A DNA stretch of 64,000 nucleotides from Helianthus annuus (lineage: Eukaryota; Streptophyta; Magnoliopsida; Asterales; Asteraceae). This document shows positions 1 to 11,745 of this stretch, one piece after another. Numbering within the stretch: position 1 is the first letter of the stretch; every line of letters starts with the position of its first letter. Both the position numbers and the translations under genes were made by a program. The DNA lies in the NCBI RefSeq assembly GCF_002127325.2, contig NC_035447.2, positions 27,047,762 to 27,111,761 of the forward strand, read 5' to 3'. Under the pieces are notes generated by a model that was not told where the DNA came from, did not search any database, and saw only the letters and a program-made list of their open reading frames with translations.

Positions 1-1340
1 ATCTAACCTCAGAGGGTAAAATTACAGTTTACTCTAATAATAATTAGACAATGATTATGTAATCACCAACCAACCCCTAAGGTCGTGGTTGGGTCGTGAA
101 TGTCCATATATGACCATTATTCAAGCGCTTACATTGCCCCCCACCACCCCCCCCCCATTGATTTACGGTGGTTTGCCTGCTTTAATCCACGCCAACCACC
201 AACTGCCCCTTTTCTTTTTGATCTTTTATTTTATCTCTATCTCTTTTCTCTCTCTCTACATGGCTTTTTTTCAGATTTTATTTTTGTAGGTTTCATTTTG
301 AGAGGGAGCCATGGATTTTTTGCCGGGCGAAAAAGAGGAAGGAGAAAGAAGAAGGTAAGGGAATTTTGAGATTTTGCAATTCGGCCCTCTAAAATATGGT
401 GTTTGACAAGTTTTCTTTTTTCAATAATACCTTTAAAATTGTATTTTACATTTTTTATTTCTTTTGTTATTTTATAATTCAAATTAATTATACCAATTTA
501 GTATTTAACAAGATTAATATAAAAATTAATTGTTACATAAATAAAATAATTAAAACTTGGATGATGGTTTAGGTCATGACCATACCTTTAGGGTAATGTT
601 TTTGGATGGTGGATTAGAGGTGGGTGGCATCGCAGTAACGTGGCAGGTCACGGTGGTCATGTGAGTTATGACCACACCCTATAAGTCTATAACCTTACAC
701 CCCTTTTTGATTATTTCTGATTGAGAAAAAAGTGTGCCTACGTAACAACACTTTTTTCTCACCCAAACCCTTATAACACATACCCTAATATATATTGAGA
801 TTGGAGCCAAATTAATATGTGTTCAAGTTAATGTTAAAATGATTGAGATATATATATATATATATTGATAGGAGATTTGCTGGTGAATTAGTAATTTCGA
901 ACTTATGTGAGCTTGTGACCTACATACTTTGTAAAATTAAAATTTGCGAGCTCGTTCAAGTCAAGTTTAACTCAACCCGTTTTGGCTTGATATTTGGTTC
1001 AAATTCATGGAACCTTTTTTTACAAGAAAGAAAGAGAAATGGTATGTTTAAAGTGACGAAGACAGGGTTTTGAACACACTATTGTTTTGTCAGATTGTTC
1101 GAGACAGGAACGAAGAGATCGAGAACTCTTGTTTCTTGTTTCATTCTTGAAATCTCTTGTAGTTGTAGCTAATAGGTCAATTCTTACAATATTATTTCTC
1201 TAATTGTTGAAGCCGAAAAGAGAAATAACACAATGGGAAGAAAGTTATTTTAAGGAAAACATGTTCAATGTTTAATATTCTAGTTGTGTTTAATTCTTAG
1301 TGTTGATGATATTGATTTTCATATTATATGTTATGTTAAA
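1..1340. other. AT-rich intergenic DNA, no identifiable gene
   Basis: No family is recognisable on either strand. The stretch holds a C-run near 139-160, a CT-rich tract near 235-260 and a short AT microsatellite near 850-866. On the plus strand an ATG at 311 follows the CT-rich tract. It opens a short acidic and arginine-rich peptide that runs into GTAAGG near 355, a possible splice donor. It could be a first-exon remnant, but no following exon is visible, so I do not call a gene. Confidence 0.5.
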
Positions 1341-1968
1341 TCAATAGCAATAAGAGTATGGCAGGGGAAGGTCCAGGATCAACTCCAAAAGATAGCTCCT
1401 TGGTCGGAATCTGTAATCAAAGAACACTGTTAGTCTTAACGCGAGAGGTGGCCTCCCGCGTTTAGACTCTGGCGTGAGAATCAGTTGGTGGTTTTTTAAG
1501 AGCCTTAGCGAAATGGTATAGAATAAGAAATGAGAGTGAGAGTAGAGAGAGAGAGAACTTACTTCAAGCTAAGCAAGACTCCCCTTTTATAGAGACATGC
1601 TCTGCCCAAAGGAGCCTGTGTCATCTCATACATTCCTGACTTGGTAAGTTTAATTCTTCTCTGATGTTGCTTGAAGGGTTAGCCTTGCCTCTTTGTGTAA
1701 TATTCAGGTTTATGTGTCTCAAGGTCACCTTTATGTGTTTTATGGAAAGGTGCAATCACTTTTGACCTCCTGAGTTCAAGTTCCAACGTGTACAGTAACT
1801 TTAGCTTCTGGTAACTAGCTATTAGTGAATCAGCTTCCTGTCGGGAGCTTCCAGCTTCCGACTTCCGACTTCCAGCTTCCTGTTTTCAGTTTCTGTTTAT
1901 CCTCCTTTGTTACTTATTACAATTGTTATTGGTCTTAGCTTTGTTGAGTAGGATTTCCGGATACCCAC
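1341..1968 (-). repeat. possible solo LTR or promoter-like fragment
   Basis: Read on the minus strand, the segment opens with TGTGGGTATCCGG (complement of the end near 1968). It carries a TATA-like CTATAAAAGGGG (complement of about 1581-1592), then a CT-rich leader. This is the order U3, TATA, R/U5 of a plant LTR. Around 1440-1461 lies a short inverted repeat, CGCGAGAGG and CCTCCCGCG. I could not find convincing target duplications or a primer site, so both ends are approximate. A captured promoter is an alternative. Confidence 0.3.
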
Positions 1969-3054
1969 ATCATCATATTACGTTATATTATAGCTAGTTT
2001 TATGAAAATAGAATGTATGATTATTAATTTATTATGTTGTCAAGTGATTGATCAGTTTTTCTAAACAATCATGTTTCAATGTTTTTCTTTTAGTCTAATC
2101 TCATGGTTTTAATTAAATCTTCAAAAGAAAATTCCATCAAAATAAACAGACAAAATAGAAGGTAAACGAACAACGTACAAGCTACGCTACAATCCATTTT
2201 AAATATTAAAACTAAGTCTTTTAAAAACTATCATAGTTATGAATTAAACAATTTTTAATTCATATGTGATCTCTAGTAAATTATTAGCTAATAGCCAAAA
2301 GTCAAATTTTAAATTCATGGCCTATTAGCTAGTAAATTGTTCATCCCCATGGGGTAGGGTTTTGTCTTTGCAAGGTTAGGGTTTGCAATTCAGAAAGGGC
2401 TTGCGGCGTAACTTATTTCTCGTCTACCTTCTGTTTTGATTTAATTTTGTAAGCTTTTTAGTGGTATTTTAATATAAGTACAATATATGAAATTATTTAG
2501 GTTAAAGTCCCACAAGGAATATGATGTGGTAGTAAAGTCTATCTTCAAATCCTGTAATATGTATGTATAAAAAGTGTAGAAACATTTAGGAGTAACTTAG
2601 TCTATGGTTCAAAGAAAATGTTACTTAGATTAAAATATTCATATAAACAAGTTTATTTAATAATAATCATAATTGATGATGACATACAAACACGTTTATT
2701 GATGTTATGGACTTCTCAGTCATAAAATGAGACGTTTAGCTTCCTAAGTAATCACTTGTAACTTTATTAATCATTGCAAACAATTGGATCTAGACTCCGG
2801 CGTTAGTTTATAATGGTTATAATGTTTTTCACTGCTTTTCTTAAGAATTTGTTTTTTATATTATCTATTATTATCGTCTATTTTTGTCACAAGTATTTCA
2901 TATATTTGTTTTTGGTTGTACGAACGAGTAAAAACTTATTTCAAGTAGATCACCCAACATGTGATAGCTTCCACTGAAATATGTTTTTTTCTTTAAACAT
3001 ATATAGTTAGGGCACTTAAAACACATTGGTGAACTGAAGCTCAATTTATAGCTT
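1969..3054. other. AT-rich intergenic DNA, nothing identifiable
   Basis: No ORF of recognisable family, no terminal repeats and no RNA gene were seen. A locally less AT-rich patch near 2340-2420 resembles plant 5' leader sequence (repeated AGGGTTT), but nothing coding follows it. Confidence 0.5.
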
Positions 3055-3360
3055 TTTGGGAGGTCTCTCGCATCCCGTGATCCGCCCAAGGGGGTTCTCT
3101 CGCGCCCTGCGAGGGCACCCTAGCTACGGCTAGGGTTGCCTGATCACCACCCGAGGTTTGTCACGTGTCTGACACGTGACGCAAAGAGTGTCTGGCAAAC
3201 AATGGCCTCTTGCGTCCCGCGAGACAATTTAGGGGAGTCTGCCGCGGCCCGCAAGCCACTTAAAATAATTATTTTATTTGTTATTTTTATAAAATTAAGG
3301 TTATATGGGTTCGGTTTTGGACATACGGGGTATTTTAGGGCATTTTCGAGGGTTGTTATA
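3055..3360 (-). repeat. B, left (3') LTR fragment
   Basis: It matches the U3 end of the right LTR (about 4780-4989): both hold a CACGTGTC-type segment, GC-rich palindromes (GCCGCGGCCCGC at 3241), the stretch with GGGTATTTTAGGG, and the final GGGTTGTTATA. The rest of this LTR is missing to the left. Confidence 0.65.
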
Positions 3361-3377
3361 CCTCTTCCTTTTCTCTT
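3361..3377 (-). other. B, polypurine tract (PPT)
   Basis: On the minus strand this is an uninterrupted 17-nt purine run directly before the LTR start TATAACAACCC (a TG-to-TA change relative to element A). It is the expected site of plus-strand priming. It is also in frame with the leader ORF, because the internal deletion joined the two. Confidence 0.6.
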
Positions 3378-3546
3378 TACTAAACCATCCTCTTTTCTTA
3401 AGTGGAAAAGCTTCCTCAGATTTAGCTCTAAAAATAAAAGGTTCATCAGAATCAGCTACGTATCCAGATGCTGGATCAGATGGTCCTTCATACATTGGAG
3501 AGTGGGACAGGTGACGATAAGCGTCAGATGTATTCTGATCACTCAT
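3361..3546 (-). pseudogene. B, truncated leader ORF (SDAYR-type)
   Basis: The ATG at 3546 opens a peptide starting MSDQNTSDAYRHLSHSP, followed by an acidic stretch and KKRGWFSK. It matches the start of the leader ORF in element A (ATG at 12871) in order and spacing: MSDQ, SDAYR, LS.SP, GY, an acidic run, F.FKA/RA, SEE, FP.KKRGWFS. The family and function are unknown to me. The frame runs across the purine tract into LTR sequence, so the C-terminal half is lost. It sits just inside the primer site, upstream of where gag would be. Confidence 0.6.
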
Positions 3547-3700
3547 ACTGTGAAATCAAAAATTGTCAAAATAACATAAAATCATATATAATATACATAT
3601 TAAGATTTATTTACACAGAATAACACAAAAGTTATATAATTTCTTAACATGATGGTTAAAACTTAGGTAATAAAAGAACACTTGAATGGGTTAAACCAGT

Positions 3701-3713
3701 GGCTCTGATACCA
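3701..3713 (-). other. B, primer binding site (tRNA-iMet)
   Basis: The complement reads TGGTATCAGAGCC, matching the 3' end of plant initiator tRNA-Met. It lies 5 nt inside the LTR edge at 3719, fixing the element on the minus strand. Confidence 0.85.
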
Positions 3714-3718
3714 CCTTC

Positions 3719-4989
3719 TGTCGCAGCCCCCGACCCCACCCTGGGAGCGGGCGCCGCGAGCACGAGCCGGTGGTATCGTTGTTTATTAAATTTGCAGCGG
3801 AATTAAAATATCAGAATCGTAGTTAGGAAATAAATTCAGAGTTTGTAAAACACCATACTTTTATTTTAAAGAAATAGGTTATAACCCAAATTCATTTATA
3901 ATATATTTATATGGATAAACCCTAGTTTGCTGAAAATATAACTTCTTCTTTTATTCAGGTAATTTATAGCCACTTTATTTAAGCCTTCAGTGCTCCATAG
4001 CTGGCTTCTAGTAGCTTCACATCAAGTTACCTGAAACGCGTTTTAAAAATATTTTATCAGTAAGAAATACTGGCGAGTACATTCCATTTTATAAAAAGGC
4101 ACATTGTTATAACTTTACAGTATTAAGGGGAATTACAGTGTATATTTCTATCAATTATTCAACAAAGTATGCGTCTGGGAACATTCCCCTGTGCTCGTGG
4201 TCATATTACTTTGGGTCCTGTCACCCAACAGTAACGGTTCCTGTCACACCCTTGGTGACTGTGGACTCCTAATGTATACAAAACACTAACTACTAACAAT
4301 AATTATAGATTACAAAGACTTAATCCCTGTAAGTATAATTGAAAACATTTAAGGTTTTGTAAAGCATTTTAAATATGGCTCACAATAAGATGAGAAAAGA
4401 AGAATGACTGACTTTGTAAACTTAGGTTTTGCTACAGGCTTCCTGGTCATATTTTCTGATTATTTTCTCGAGTTTCTATTAAAAATATACAATGCACGCG
4501 CGTTAGTATAATAACCCAATTCAACTTTATCAATACGTCACGAGATAAAACCCCAACTTAGTTTACAAAACATAGCCTTTATCAGGCAGCGCTTTGGCAT
4601 CAGTTGCTAGGCTCAAGATCAATCGGACAGGGTATCGAATCAGTGATCAGGGGTTAAAATACTTACAACGGGGCAGAGCTTCTACGATTAGGCTTGACCA
4701 GTCACAAGTATCGAATCAGTTGCTGTGCCCGTCGCGGGCCGCCACACCCCCAGCCACGGTTAGGCTTGACCAGTCACAAGTATAGACCCAACACATGGAT
4801 GACACGTGTCATAAAGGGTATCCGACAAGTTATGGGGTCGTCGCGCCCCGCGAAGGATTCTCCTTCGTTTGTCGCGGGCCGCGACGGGCTTATAAACTTT
4901 ATTTTATTTAATTTATGATTAAAATAATGATACATAGGCTCGGTTTTTTGATTACGGGGTGTTTTAGGGTATTTTTGAGGGTTGTTATA
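3719..4989 (-). repeat. B, right (5') LTR
   Basis: The plus-strand sequence runs from TGTCGCAGCCC to TGTTATA, about 1.27 kb. GC-rich palindromic blocks occur at 4732-4743, 4841-4853 and 4871-4885 within otherwise AT-rich DNA. These lie in U3 for a minus-strand element. The terminal CA is mutated to TA. Confidence 0.75.
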
Positions 4990-5536
4990 AATACCGTTAT
5001 GTATCGGCCGGTAATACAGGATACCGGATACGGGCGCGGTACAAAAAAGGTCGGTAAAACTAGAATATGGTATTTGTTATATATCGCCAGCAAATCCGTT
5101 TCTACCAGTTCAAATCATTGAACCGATGTGCAAAATATTTAAATTTGATTTTTATATTTTTTAAAATTTTATATTAAGTTAATAACCGGCCTTCCATATT
5201 TATAGTAATTAACATAGTGTTCCCGGTCCCTACGTACGTTACTCACGACCTTCCAATCTTCCATATTTAATTGTGAACTTGATGCATTTAACACTTTAAT
5301 ACCATAAACTTATGGTACACGTTTATTTAAAATAACTTTGTTAAAAATTTTAGTACTTATGGATAATTTTTTTATGATTAAAATGCCCAGATAGTCCTCG
5401 TGGTTTACTCAAATTTCACCTATAGTCCTTAACGTATTTAAATTACAGCTATAGTCCCTAACTTTTGCTCTCCCGTTTCTCGAATAATCCCTAACCTGGA
5501 CGGGAGTTAGTTTTTGGTGTTAAGTGCGTGTGAAAT
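4990..5536. other. unassigned spacer with a known-looking dispersed repeat
   Basis: No coding potential was recognised. Around 5388-5515 lies a sequence with recurring phrases of the type TATAGTCC(T/C)TAAC, a pattern I associate with dispersed noncoding repeats in dicot genomes. The last five bases (GAAAT, 5532-5536) are the presumed left target site of element E, but the matching right copy is not in the window. Confidence 0.4.
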
Positions 5537-5777
5537 TGTAAGACCCGTCTCAATAAATCATGATTATAATATTAAACTACGCATTTTATATGAAAATGCG
5601 TCTTTACAAAAACATTGTTAAGATATCATTAATACATGACTAAAATATTCAAGTTAGCATCCCTACTAGTTTTAAAACATTCAAAATGTATGGTCAAGTG
5701 TTTGCACGATTCGTATTAACGAAAACCAAAGAAGATCATTGCGGAAGCTTTGTTTGGTCGTGTGTTCGGTTCTTGTC
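5537..5777 (-). repeat. E, left LTR, first piece
   Basis: This 241-bp piece aligns without gaps to 24626-24866, with few substitutions. It stops at TTGTC, where element A begins. In the right copy the sequence simply continues with CATTGCTCG, showing that 5777/5778 is an insertion point. Confidence 0.85.
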
Positions 5778-7222
5778 TGTCGCAATCCCCGATCCCAAAT
5801 CCCCGGGAACGGGCGGCCGCGAGCCAGTTTCGGTGGTATCGCGTTATTTGTCTAATTTGGCAGTGGAATTTACATCAGGACCGTAGTTAGGAAATATTTT
5901 GTCAGAGTAAAATACCACATTTTCATAACATTAAACACATGGGTAAAGCCCAAGTTTTCAGTATATATATCTTCATAGGGATACACCCTATTTTATTTAA
6001 GAAAAACATCTATTTCTTTTTAGGTAACTTTATTTCCACTTCTCCAAGCCTTCAGTGCTGTCCAGCTGGCTTCTAATTGGCTTTCACATTTTGTTACCTG
6101 AAACGCGTTTTAAAAATATTTTGTCAGTGGGAAATACTGGTGAGTGAATCCCAGTTTAATAAAGTTATCATAAAAACCATTTCACAGTATTGAGGGCGCA
6201 TCCGCAATTACATTTGTTTCCAAGTTATATCAATTACCACCACACGGTACTGTCGTTCCGACTTATTGTCATGTTACTCCTTTACCAGGTGGTAACAAAT
6301 TTTGTATACAAAACCCCAAATTTACCGACTGTAATTGTATTCTTACAAATACTCAATAACTGCTATTCGCATGGAAAGATATTTAAGGTTTTGTAAAAAC
6401 AGTTCACAAAATAAGTTTACAAAAAGAGGATTACTCACATTGCTGTCTTAGGGTTTTCAGTAAGGATTTCCTAGGAATAATCTATAAATTACACAAATGC
6501 ACGTGTGTTAGTATAATAATCCATTTTAACATTAGTAATACCCTGCCCGAGACGGCATTCCAACGACTACGTCGGGCAGAACCACGACAGCCGTTACGGA
6601 ACCCTAGATCAATCGGGCAGAGTAGCTAATACGTCTCCAGGGGTTATGATACTTACATCGTAGCAGAACCTCGCTATTTAGGGGGTATAATACCCGCATA
6701 TAAAGCCTAATATTCAGAATTTCAGATTTGAGAAACGATTGTGAGCGAATTCGACTGAGATCCGAGGCCATCTATTTATAGTTGCTGAAACTGATCCTCT
6801 CGCGGCCGCGTAACACACAGATAGGGCCTACGCGGCCCGCGTTGACTCCGGTCAACTGCGTAGCTTAGCTGGGTCATTAACTAGCTTTTTCGGGTGTTGG
6901 GCCACGTGGCGGCCCAGGGCCGTGCCATATTTTGGGACCCTCGCGGCCCGCGTTAACTAATCGAAAATCTTACGCGGCCCGCCTAAACTAAAGAAATCAA
7001 CGAAATCAGGTTTAAACCTCTATACCGCCCGCGTAAGGTTGTTCTACGCGGCCCGCCTCAGCTTAATTAAACTTGTTTTTAATTTATTTTTAATGCTATA
7101 TTGTATTTCGGGCTCAGTTTTTTACATATGGGGTGTATTTTGGGGCATTTCGGGATATTTTAAAATATATTAGGGTGTCGGAAAAATAATCAAGGGTGTC
7201 GGTTTAATTGAGGATTGTTACA
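5778..7222 (-). repeat. A, left (3') LTR
   Basis: The plus-strand sequence runs from TGTCGCAA to TTGTTACA, 1445 bp. It matches 13021-14453 nearly throughout, with scattered substitutions and small indels. U3 contains several CGCGGCCCGCG-type palindromes between 6801 and 7057. Confidence 0.9.
6773..6780 (-). promoter_or_regulatory. A, TATA box in left LTR
   Basis: The complement reads TATAAATA. It lies about 440 bp from the U3 end of the LTR, just downstream of the GC-rich palindromes. The same site occurs at 14012-14019 in the other LTR. Confidence 0.6.
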
Positions 7223-7240
7223 GCCTCCCTACCTTATTTT
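7223..7240 (-). other. A, polypurine tract (PPT)
   Basis: The minus strand holds a purine-rich run including GGTAGGGAGG immediately before the 3' LTR, the usual plus-strand primer. It lies about 20 bp after the end of the pol frame. Confidence 0.7.
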
Positions 7241-7258
7241 AGGGCTCGTCCTCGAGAT

Positions 7259-7663
7259 CTACTGGAACAAGTGCGGATATTTCCTTTGCATTTCTGATTC
7301 AAGTTCCCATGTGTACTCAAGTCCTCTTTTGGAGTCCCACTTCACTTTGACCAGAACTAATCTTTTATGCTTGAGGTTCTTGACTTTCTTGTCTTCGATC
7401 TGTAGAGGCCTCTCTACAAATTTTAGTTGTTCATATACCTCTATATCCTTAAGAGGTACTATAAGTGATTCATCGGCTAGGCATTTCTTGAGATTTGATA
7501 CATGAAATACATCATGTATTCCTGCCGTTTCCTCTGGCAGTTGTAGCTGATAGGCTACAGGTCCTATTCTTCTAATAATCTTAAAAGGTCCAACATACCT
7601 GGGACTTAGCTTTCCCCGTTTGATGAATCTTACCACTCCTTTCCAAGGAGAGACTTTTAACAA
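7259..7663 (-). pseudogene. A, integrase C-terminus with GPY/F module and chromodomain-like tail
   Basis: The frame contains [12 protein letters not shown], then RYVGPFKI (the GPY/F module) and [11 protein letters not shown]. It ends with a segment of chromodomain type around [15 protein letters not shown]. This matches the end of element D's polyprotein closely. In this group the tail is thought to steer integration toward heterochromatin. It is separated from the integrase core by a one-base frameshift at about 7665-7675, and ends at a stop near 7259, just before the purine tract. Confidence 0.9.
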
Positions 7664-7670
7664 TACTTTG

Positions 7671-8558
7671 TCACCTATCTGGAAATTCTAATGGTTTGCG
7701 TTGGTTATCGGCAAAGATCTTCTGTCGATCACGTGCTGCTTTTAGTCGTTCCTTGACTTGAATAATCTTGTCGGTTGTTTCTTGTACTATCTCAGGTCCA
7801 GATAGTTGCTTTTCCCTAATTTCTGCCCAACAGACTAGGGTTTGGCACTTTCGTCCATAAAGTGCTTCGAATGGTGCAGCATTGATACTTGTGTGATAAC
7901 TATTATTATAAGAAAATTCTATTAAAGGTAAGTGATCGTCCCAATTACCTCCGAAATCAATTACACAAGCTCTAAGCATATCTTCCATCGTCTGGATTGT
8001 TCTTTCACTTTGTCCGTCCGTTTGAGGATGATAAGTTGTGCTCAGATTCAATTTGGTTCCCATGGCTTTTTGGAAACTTGACCAAAAATGAGAAGTAAAT
8101 CGGCTATCCCTATCAGAAATAATTGATAAAGGTATTCCATGTAAAGAAACGATTTCATTTACATACAATTTAGCTAGCTGTTCCATATTGAAAGTTTCTT
8201 TCATTGGTAAGAAATGAGCTGACTTGGTTATCCTATCTACAATTACCCAGATTGTATCATTACCTTTTCTTGTTTTGGGTAACTTGGTAACAAAATCCAT
8301 TGTTATTAATTCCCATTTCCACACTGGAATTTCTAATTGCTGTAACAAACCTGAGGGTTTCTGGTGTTCAGCTTTAACTTGTGAACAAGTTAAACATTTA
8401 GAAACGTAGGCTGCTATGTCCTTTTTCATTCCTATCCACCAGAAATTTTTCCTTAAATCCCGGTACATTTTATCACTCCCTGGATGCATCGTATATTTAT
8501 ACTTATGGGCTTCTTCTAATATACGATGACGTAGGTTTCCTAATTTGGGTATCCACAT
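7671..8558 (-). pseudogene. A, integrase core
   Basis: This 295-codon open stretch holds the zinc-binding H-H-C-C region ([12 protein letters not shown] through KCLTC), then the catalytic core. The acidic residues are in the [15 protein letters not shown] and GQSERTIQ motifs, the D-D-35-E arrangement of retroelement integrases. It would insert the cDNA copy into the genome. A nonsense codon separates it from RNase H and a frameshift from its own C-terminus. Confidence 0.92.
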
Positions 8559-8594
8559 TCTATTTTCATGGAATCTCCAAATCCCATCTGTTCC

Positions 8595-9305
8595 TTATTC
8601 TAATTCCTTAATCATACCTTTCAATTTTTCAGTATCATCCTTGATTACTGATTCTTGTGCTTTTCTGATTTGATCATTTAAATCTACTTGTAGATTTAAT
8701 TTAAGAGAACGTACCCTTCTTGGCTTTTCATGATACTTTCGACTTAAAGCATCTGCCACTACATTTGCTTTTCCTTCATGATACTGGTTATCACAATCAT
8801 AATCACTAAGCAATTCCATCCAATGTCTTTGTCTCATATTCAACTCTTTTTGCCCAAAAACATACCTTAAACTCTTATGATCAGTGAATATGGTAAACTT
8901 ACTACCATAAAGGTAATGTCTCCAAATCTTAAGGGCAAAAATTATGGCTCCTAGCTCCAGATCATGGGTTGAATAATTCTCTTCATGATTCTTAAGTTGC
9001 CTAGATGCGTAAGCTATAACCTTTTGGCGTTGCATTTATACACATCCATAACCTAACTTAGAAGCGTCACAGTAGACTATAAAGTCTTCAGTTCATTCTG
9101 GTAACACTAGTATGGGTGTATTGGTTAATCTTTGCTTAAGGATTCTAAATGCTTCTTCTTGTTTTGGTCCCCATTCAAACTTAATGGATTTACAGGTTAA
9201 CTTAGTTAAAGGAATGGCTATTCTAGAAAAATCTCGGATAAATCTTCTATAATAACCTGCCAATCCTAAGAAACTTCTAACCTCAGTTGGCGACTCAGGG
9301 GTCTT
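8595..9305 (-). pseudogene. A, RNase H and end of reverse transcriptase
   Basis: In one frame the segment encodes the reverse transcriptase connection ([12 protein letters not shown] type), a YCDAS motif and IAYASRQL, then the TDHKSL and ADALSRK motifs typical of gypsy RNase H. Three in-frame stops fall within 9035-9305: one where Trp is expected near 9307, one where Gly is expected before the acidic TEDF motif, and one just before [10 protein letters not shown]. The part from 9035 to 8595 is open. The enzyme would remove RNA from the RNA:DNA hybrid. Confidence 0.88.
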
Positions 9306-10568
9306 CTATTTGGTAATTGCCTCGATCTTTGTTAGATCCACATGAATTCCTTCATGATTGACTAAATGTCCAAGAAATTGTACCTGCTCTAACCAAAATT
9401 CGCACTTTGAAAACTTAGCATAAAGCTTTTCCTTTCTTAATAGACTTAAAAGTAAGTGCAAATGCTTTGCATGCTCCTCTTTACTCCTAGAGTAAATTAG
9501 AATATCATCTATGAATACAATTATGAATTTATCCAAATATGGCATACAGATTCGGTTCATCATGTCCATAAATGCGGCTGGGGTATTGGTTAAACCAAAT
9601 GGCATGACAGTAAATCCATAATGGCTATACCTTGTTCTGAATGCGGTTTTAGGAATGTCCTCTTCCTGTACCTTTAATTGATGATATCCTGATCTTAAAT
9701 CGATTTTAGAGAAAAATCGAGCTCCTTGCAGTTGATCAAACAGATCATTGATCCTTGGTAATGGGTACCGATTCTTAATCGTGACCTTATTCAATTCACG
9801 GTAGTCAATGCACATACGCATTGATCCGTCTTTCTTTTTGACAAACAGTATTGGTGCTCCCCATGGCGATGAGCTTGGCTGTATGAATACTTCCTCTAAC
9901 AATTCATCTAACTGTTTCTTCAGTTCCTGCATTTCGGCGGGTGCCAAACGATAGGGTGCCTTGGCAATCGGTGCTGTTCCTGGTAGCAGATGGATTCTGA
10001 ATTCAACTTCCCTGTCTGGCGGTAGTCCTGGCAATTCTTCTGGAAATACATCTGACAACTGAGACACTACTGGAAGTTCTTTTCCTTTAGTGTCAGTGAT
10101 TATAGAAATCAAATACACTATAGAACCTTTTCTTATATAACTTGTAGTTTTCATCACAGAGATGAATTTTGTGGATCTAGATGGTTTATCTCCTTTAATT
10201 GTGATCTTTTCACCCCTTGGTGATTTTACTTGAATTGACTTCTGATCACATAAAATACTGGCTTTATTGGCTATTAACCAATCCATTCCTAATACGACGT
10301 CAAATCCTACCAGATTCATTGGGTAAAGGTTTGCAATAAATTTTTGATTAAAAATTTCTATTCTTGCTTTTTGCAAGATTTCAAAAATTCTAACGGTTTC
10401 TCCATTTGCTGTCTCGACTAGACATTCTTGTGGTAGTTTAGTTAATGATTGATTTAGAAGTTTGCAAAACGAAGTATTGATAAAACTTTGGTTTGCACCA
10501 GAGTCAAATAATACTTTAGCAAAAATGTCATTAACTAAAAACGTACCAGCTATGACGTCCGGAATCAT
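9306..10568 (-). pseudogene. A, protease and reverse transcriptase
   Basis: The open stretch starts with an aspartic protease, active site [11 protein letters not shown] at residues 19-29. The reverse transcriptase follows, with motifs [48 protein letters not shown] and the catalytic FIDDILIYS. These are clear gypsy signatures and nearly parallel element D. It is out of frame with gag by one base near 10555-10570 and ends at a nonsense codon at 9306. It is part of the decayed polyprotein, not a separate gene. Confidence 0.93.
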
Positions 10569-11745
10569 CTGCAGTTAGAACAAATGCTCTTGCATTTTTA
10601 GTGTCCATATTGTTTGCAGCTGGAGCTAATTTCGGACAGTTTGGCTTGATATGACCTTTTTCTCCACAGTTGAAGCACAATCCATTAGTTGGTTTCTTTC
10701 TGCAGGTTTCTTCCTTGTGTCCTAGTATTTTGCAGAAATTGCAGTAAGTGGAGCATTTTCCAGAATGCTTCTTTCTGCAGATTTTGCAGTATGGAGCAGA
10801 GGTAGAACCTACATTCCTACGGTTGGAATTCCCAGAACGAAATTCTTGAGTAAGCCTTTGTGTTAGGTTTCTCCTCTGATCTTCTTCTCTAGTACGTACC
10901 AATTCATCAGTCAAGGTATTGGCTAGTTATACAGCTTCTTCTATGGTTTGGGGTCTAGCTGCCTTGACTACATGTCTAATTTCTCCAATTAATCCCCAGA
11001 TATAACAGGAGATTAACACCGGTTCAGGTGATGCAAGGGTTGGTACTATTCTAGCATATTCAAAGAATGTAGTAGTATAACCCTTACTATCTACCCCGGT
11101 CATTCTAAGATTCAGAAACTTATTGGCTATTTGTTCTTTTTCATTGGGAGGGCAAAATTTTCTTTCTACCATATTTTTAAACTCCTCCCATTCCATGTTG
11201 TATACCCTATCACTTCCTCTTGACTGGAGGATAGTGTTCCACCATTCTAGGGCTGAGTTTTTAAATAGGTTAGAAGCAAACATTATATTATCTTCTTTAG
11301 CACACTTGCTTATTTTTAGAACAGCCTCAGTCTTTTCTATCCAGCGTAGAGCTGCAATGGGTCCTTCATTGCCCGAGAATTCTATTGGTTTGCAGGACCA
11401 GAATTCTTTGTAAGAACAACCATAAGGCATGGTTCTTCTTCTTTTGGGAATGGGCACTTGAAGTACAGGTCCATTGTTCACGCTGTGTTCTGGTTCAATT
11501 GGTCGCTTACTGCTATGCTTACTTTTATTATTTGCTTCTTGAACCGTTTGAATAATAAATGGCATTGCATCTATAATTCCTTGTGCCACTATGTGTTGGA
11601 TGGCACTATTATCCACTTGATTTCCATTGTTATTGTTGTTCAGATTCTCATTATTCAGATTATCATTATTCGAGTGGTTGTCGTTCTGGATATTATCATT
11701 CTGGTTTTCCTGATTCACTTCGTTGTCCATCTGAATTTTAAACAT
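10531..11745 (-). pseudogene. A, Gag
   Basis: The likely start is the ATG at 11730 (MDNEVNQ), five codons inside the open frame. An Asn-rich N-terminus is followed by the retrotransposon Gag core (FSGNEGPIAALRWIEKTE, ALEWWNTILQ, the YTTTFFEYAR region). One in-frame TAA at 10927-10929 breaks it. The same frame then gives zinc knuckles, including CNFCKILGHKEETC and CFNCGEKGHIKPNC (CCHC). Gag packages RNA into virus-like particles. The frame drifts from pol just after the knuckles. Confidence 0.9.

Larger units (their letters stand above)
3055..4989 (-). mobile_element. gypsy remnant B (internally deleted)
   Basis: This is a truncated LTR retrotransposon in minus orientation. A right-hand LTR (3719-4989) abuts an initiator tRNA-Met primer site. 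A short internal stretch (3361-3718) keeps only the leader ORF, and a purine tract then joins directly to the end of a second LTR copy (about 3055-3360). Gag and pol are gone, so one large deletion fused the leader to the polypurine tract. The LTR begins TGTCGCA, as in element A further right, so the two belong to related families. The left LTR copy is itself truncated near 3055, and that edge is approximate. Confidence 0.75.

Noticed and set aside
89..369. Short open frames near the left edge as a host gene start
   Set aside because: The CT-rich leader, ATG at 311 and GTAAGG are suggestive, but no second exon or protein family could be found.
3136..3579. 147-codon plus-strand open frame over the B remnant
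   Set aside because: It spans LTR end, purine tract and leader antisense. The minus-strand leader has a homolog in A, so the plus frame is chance.
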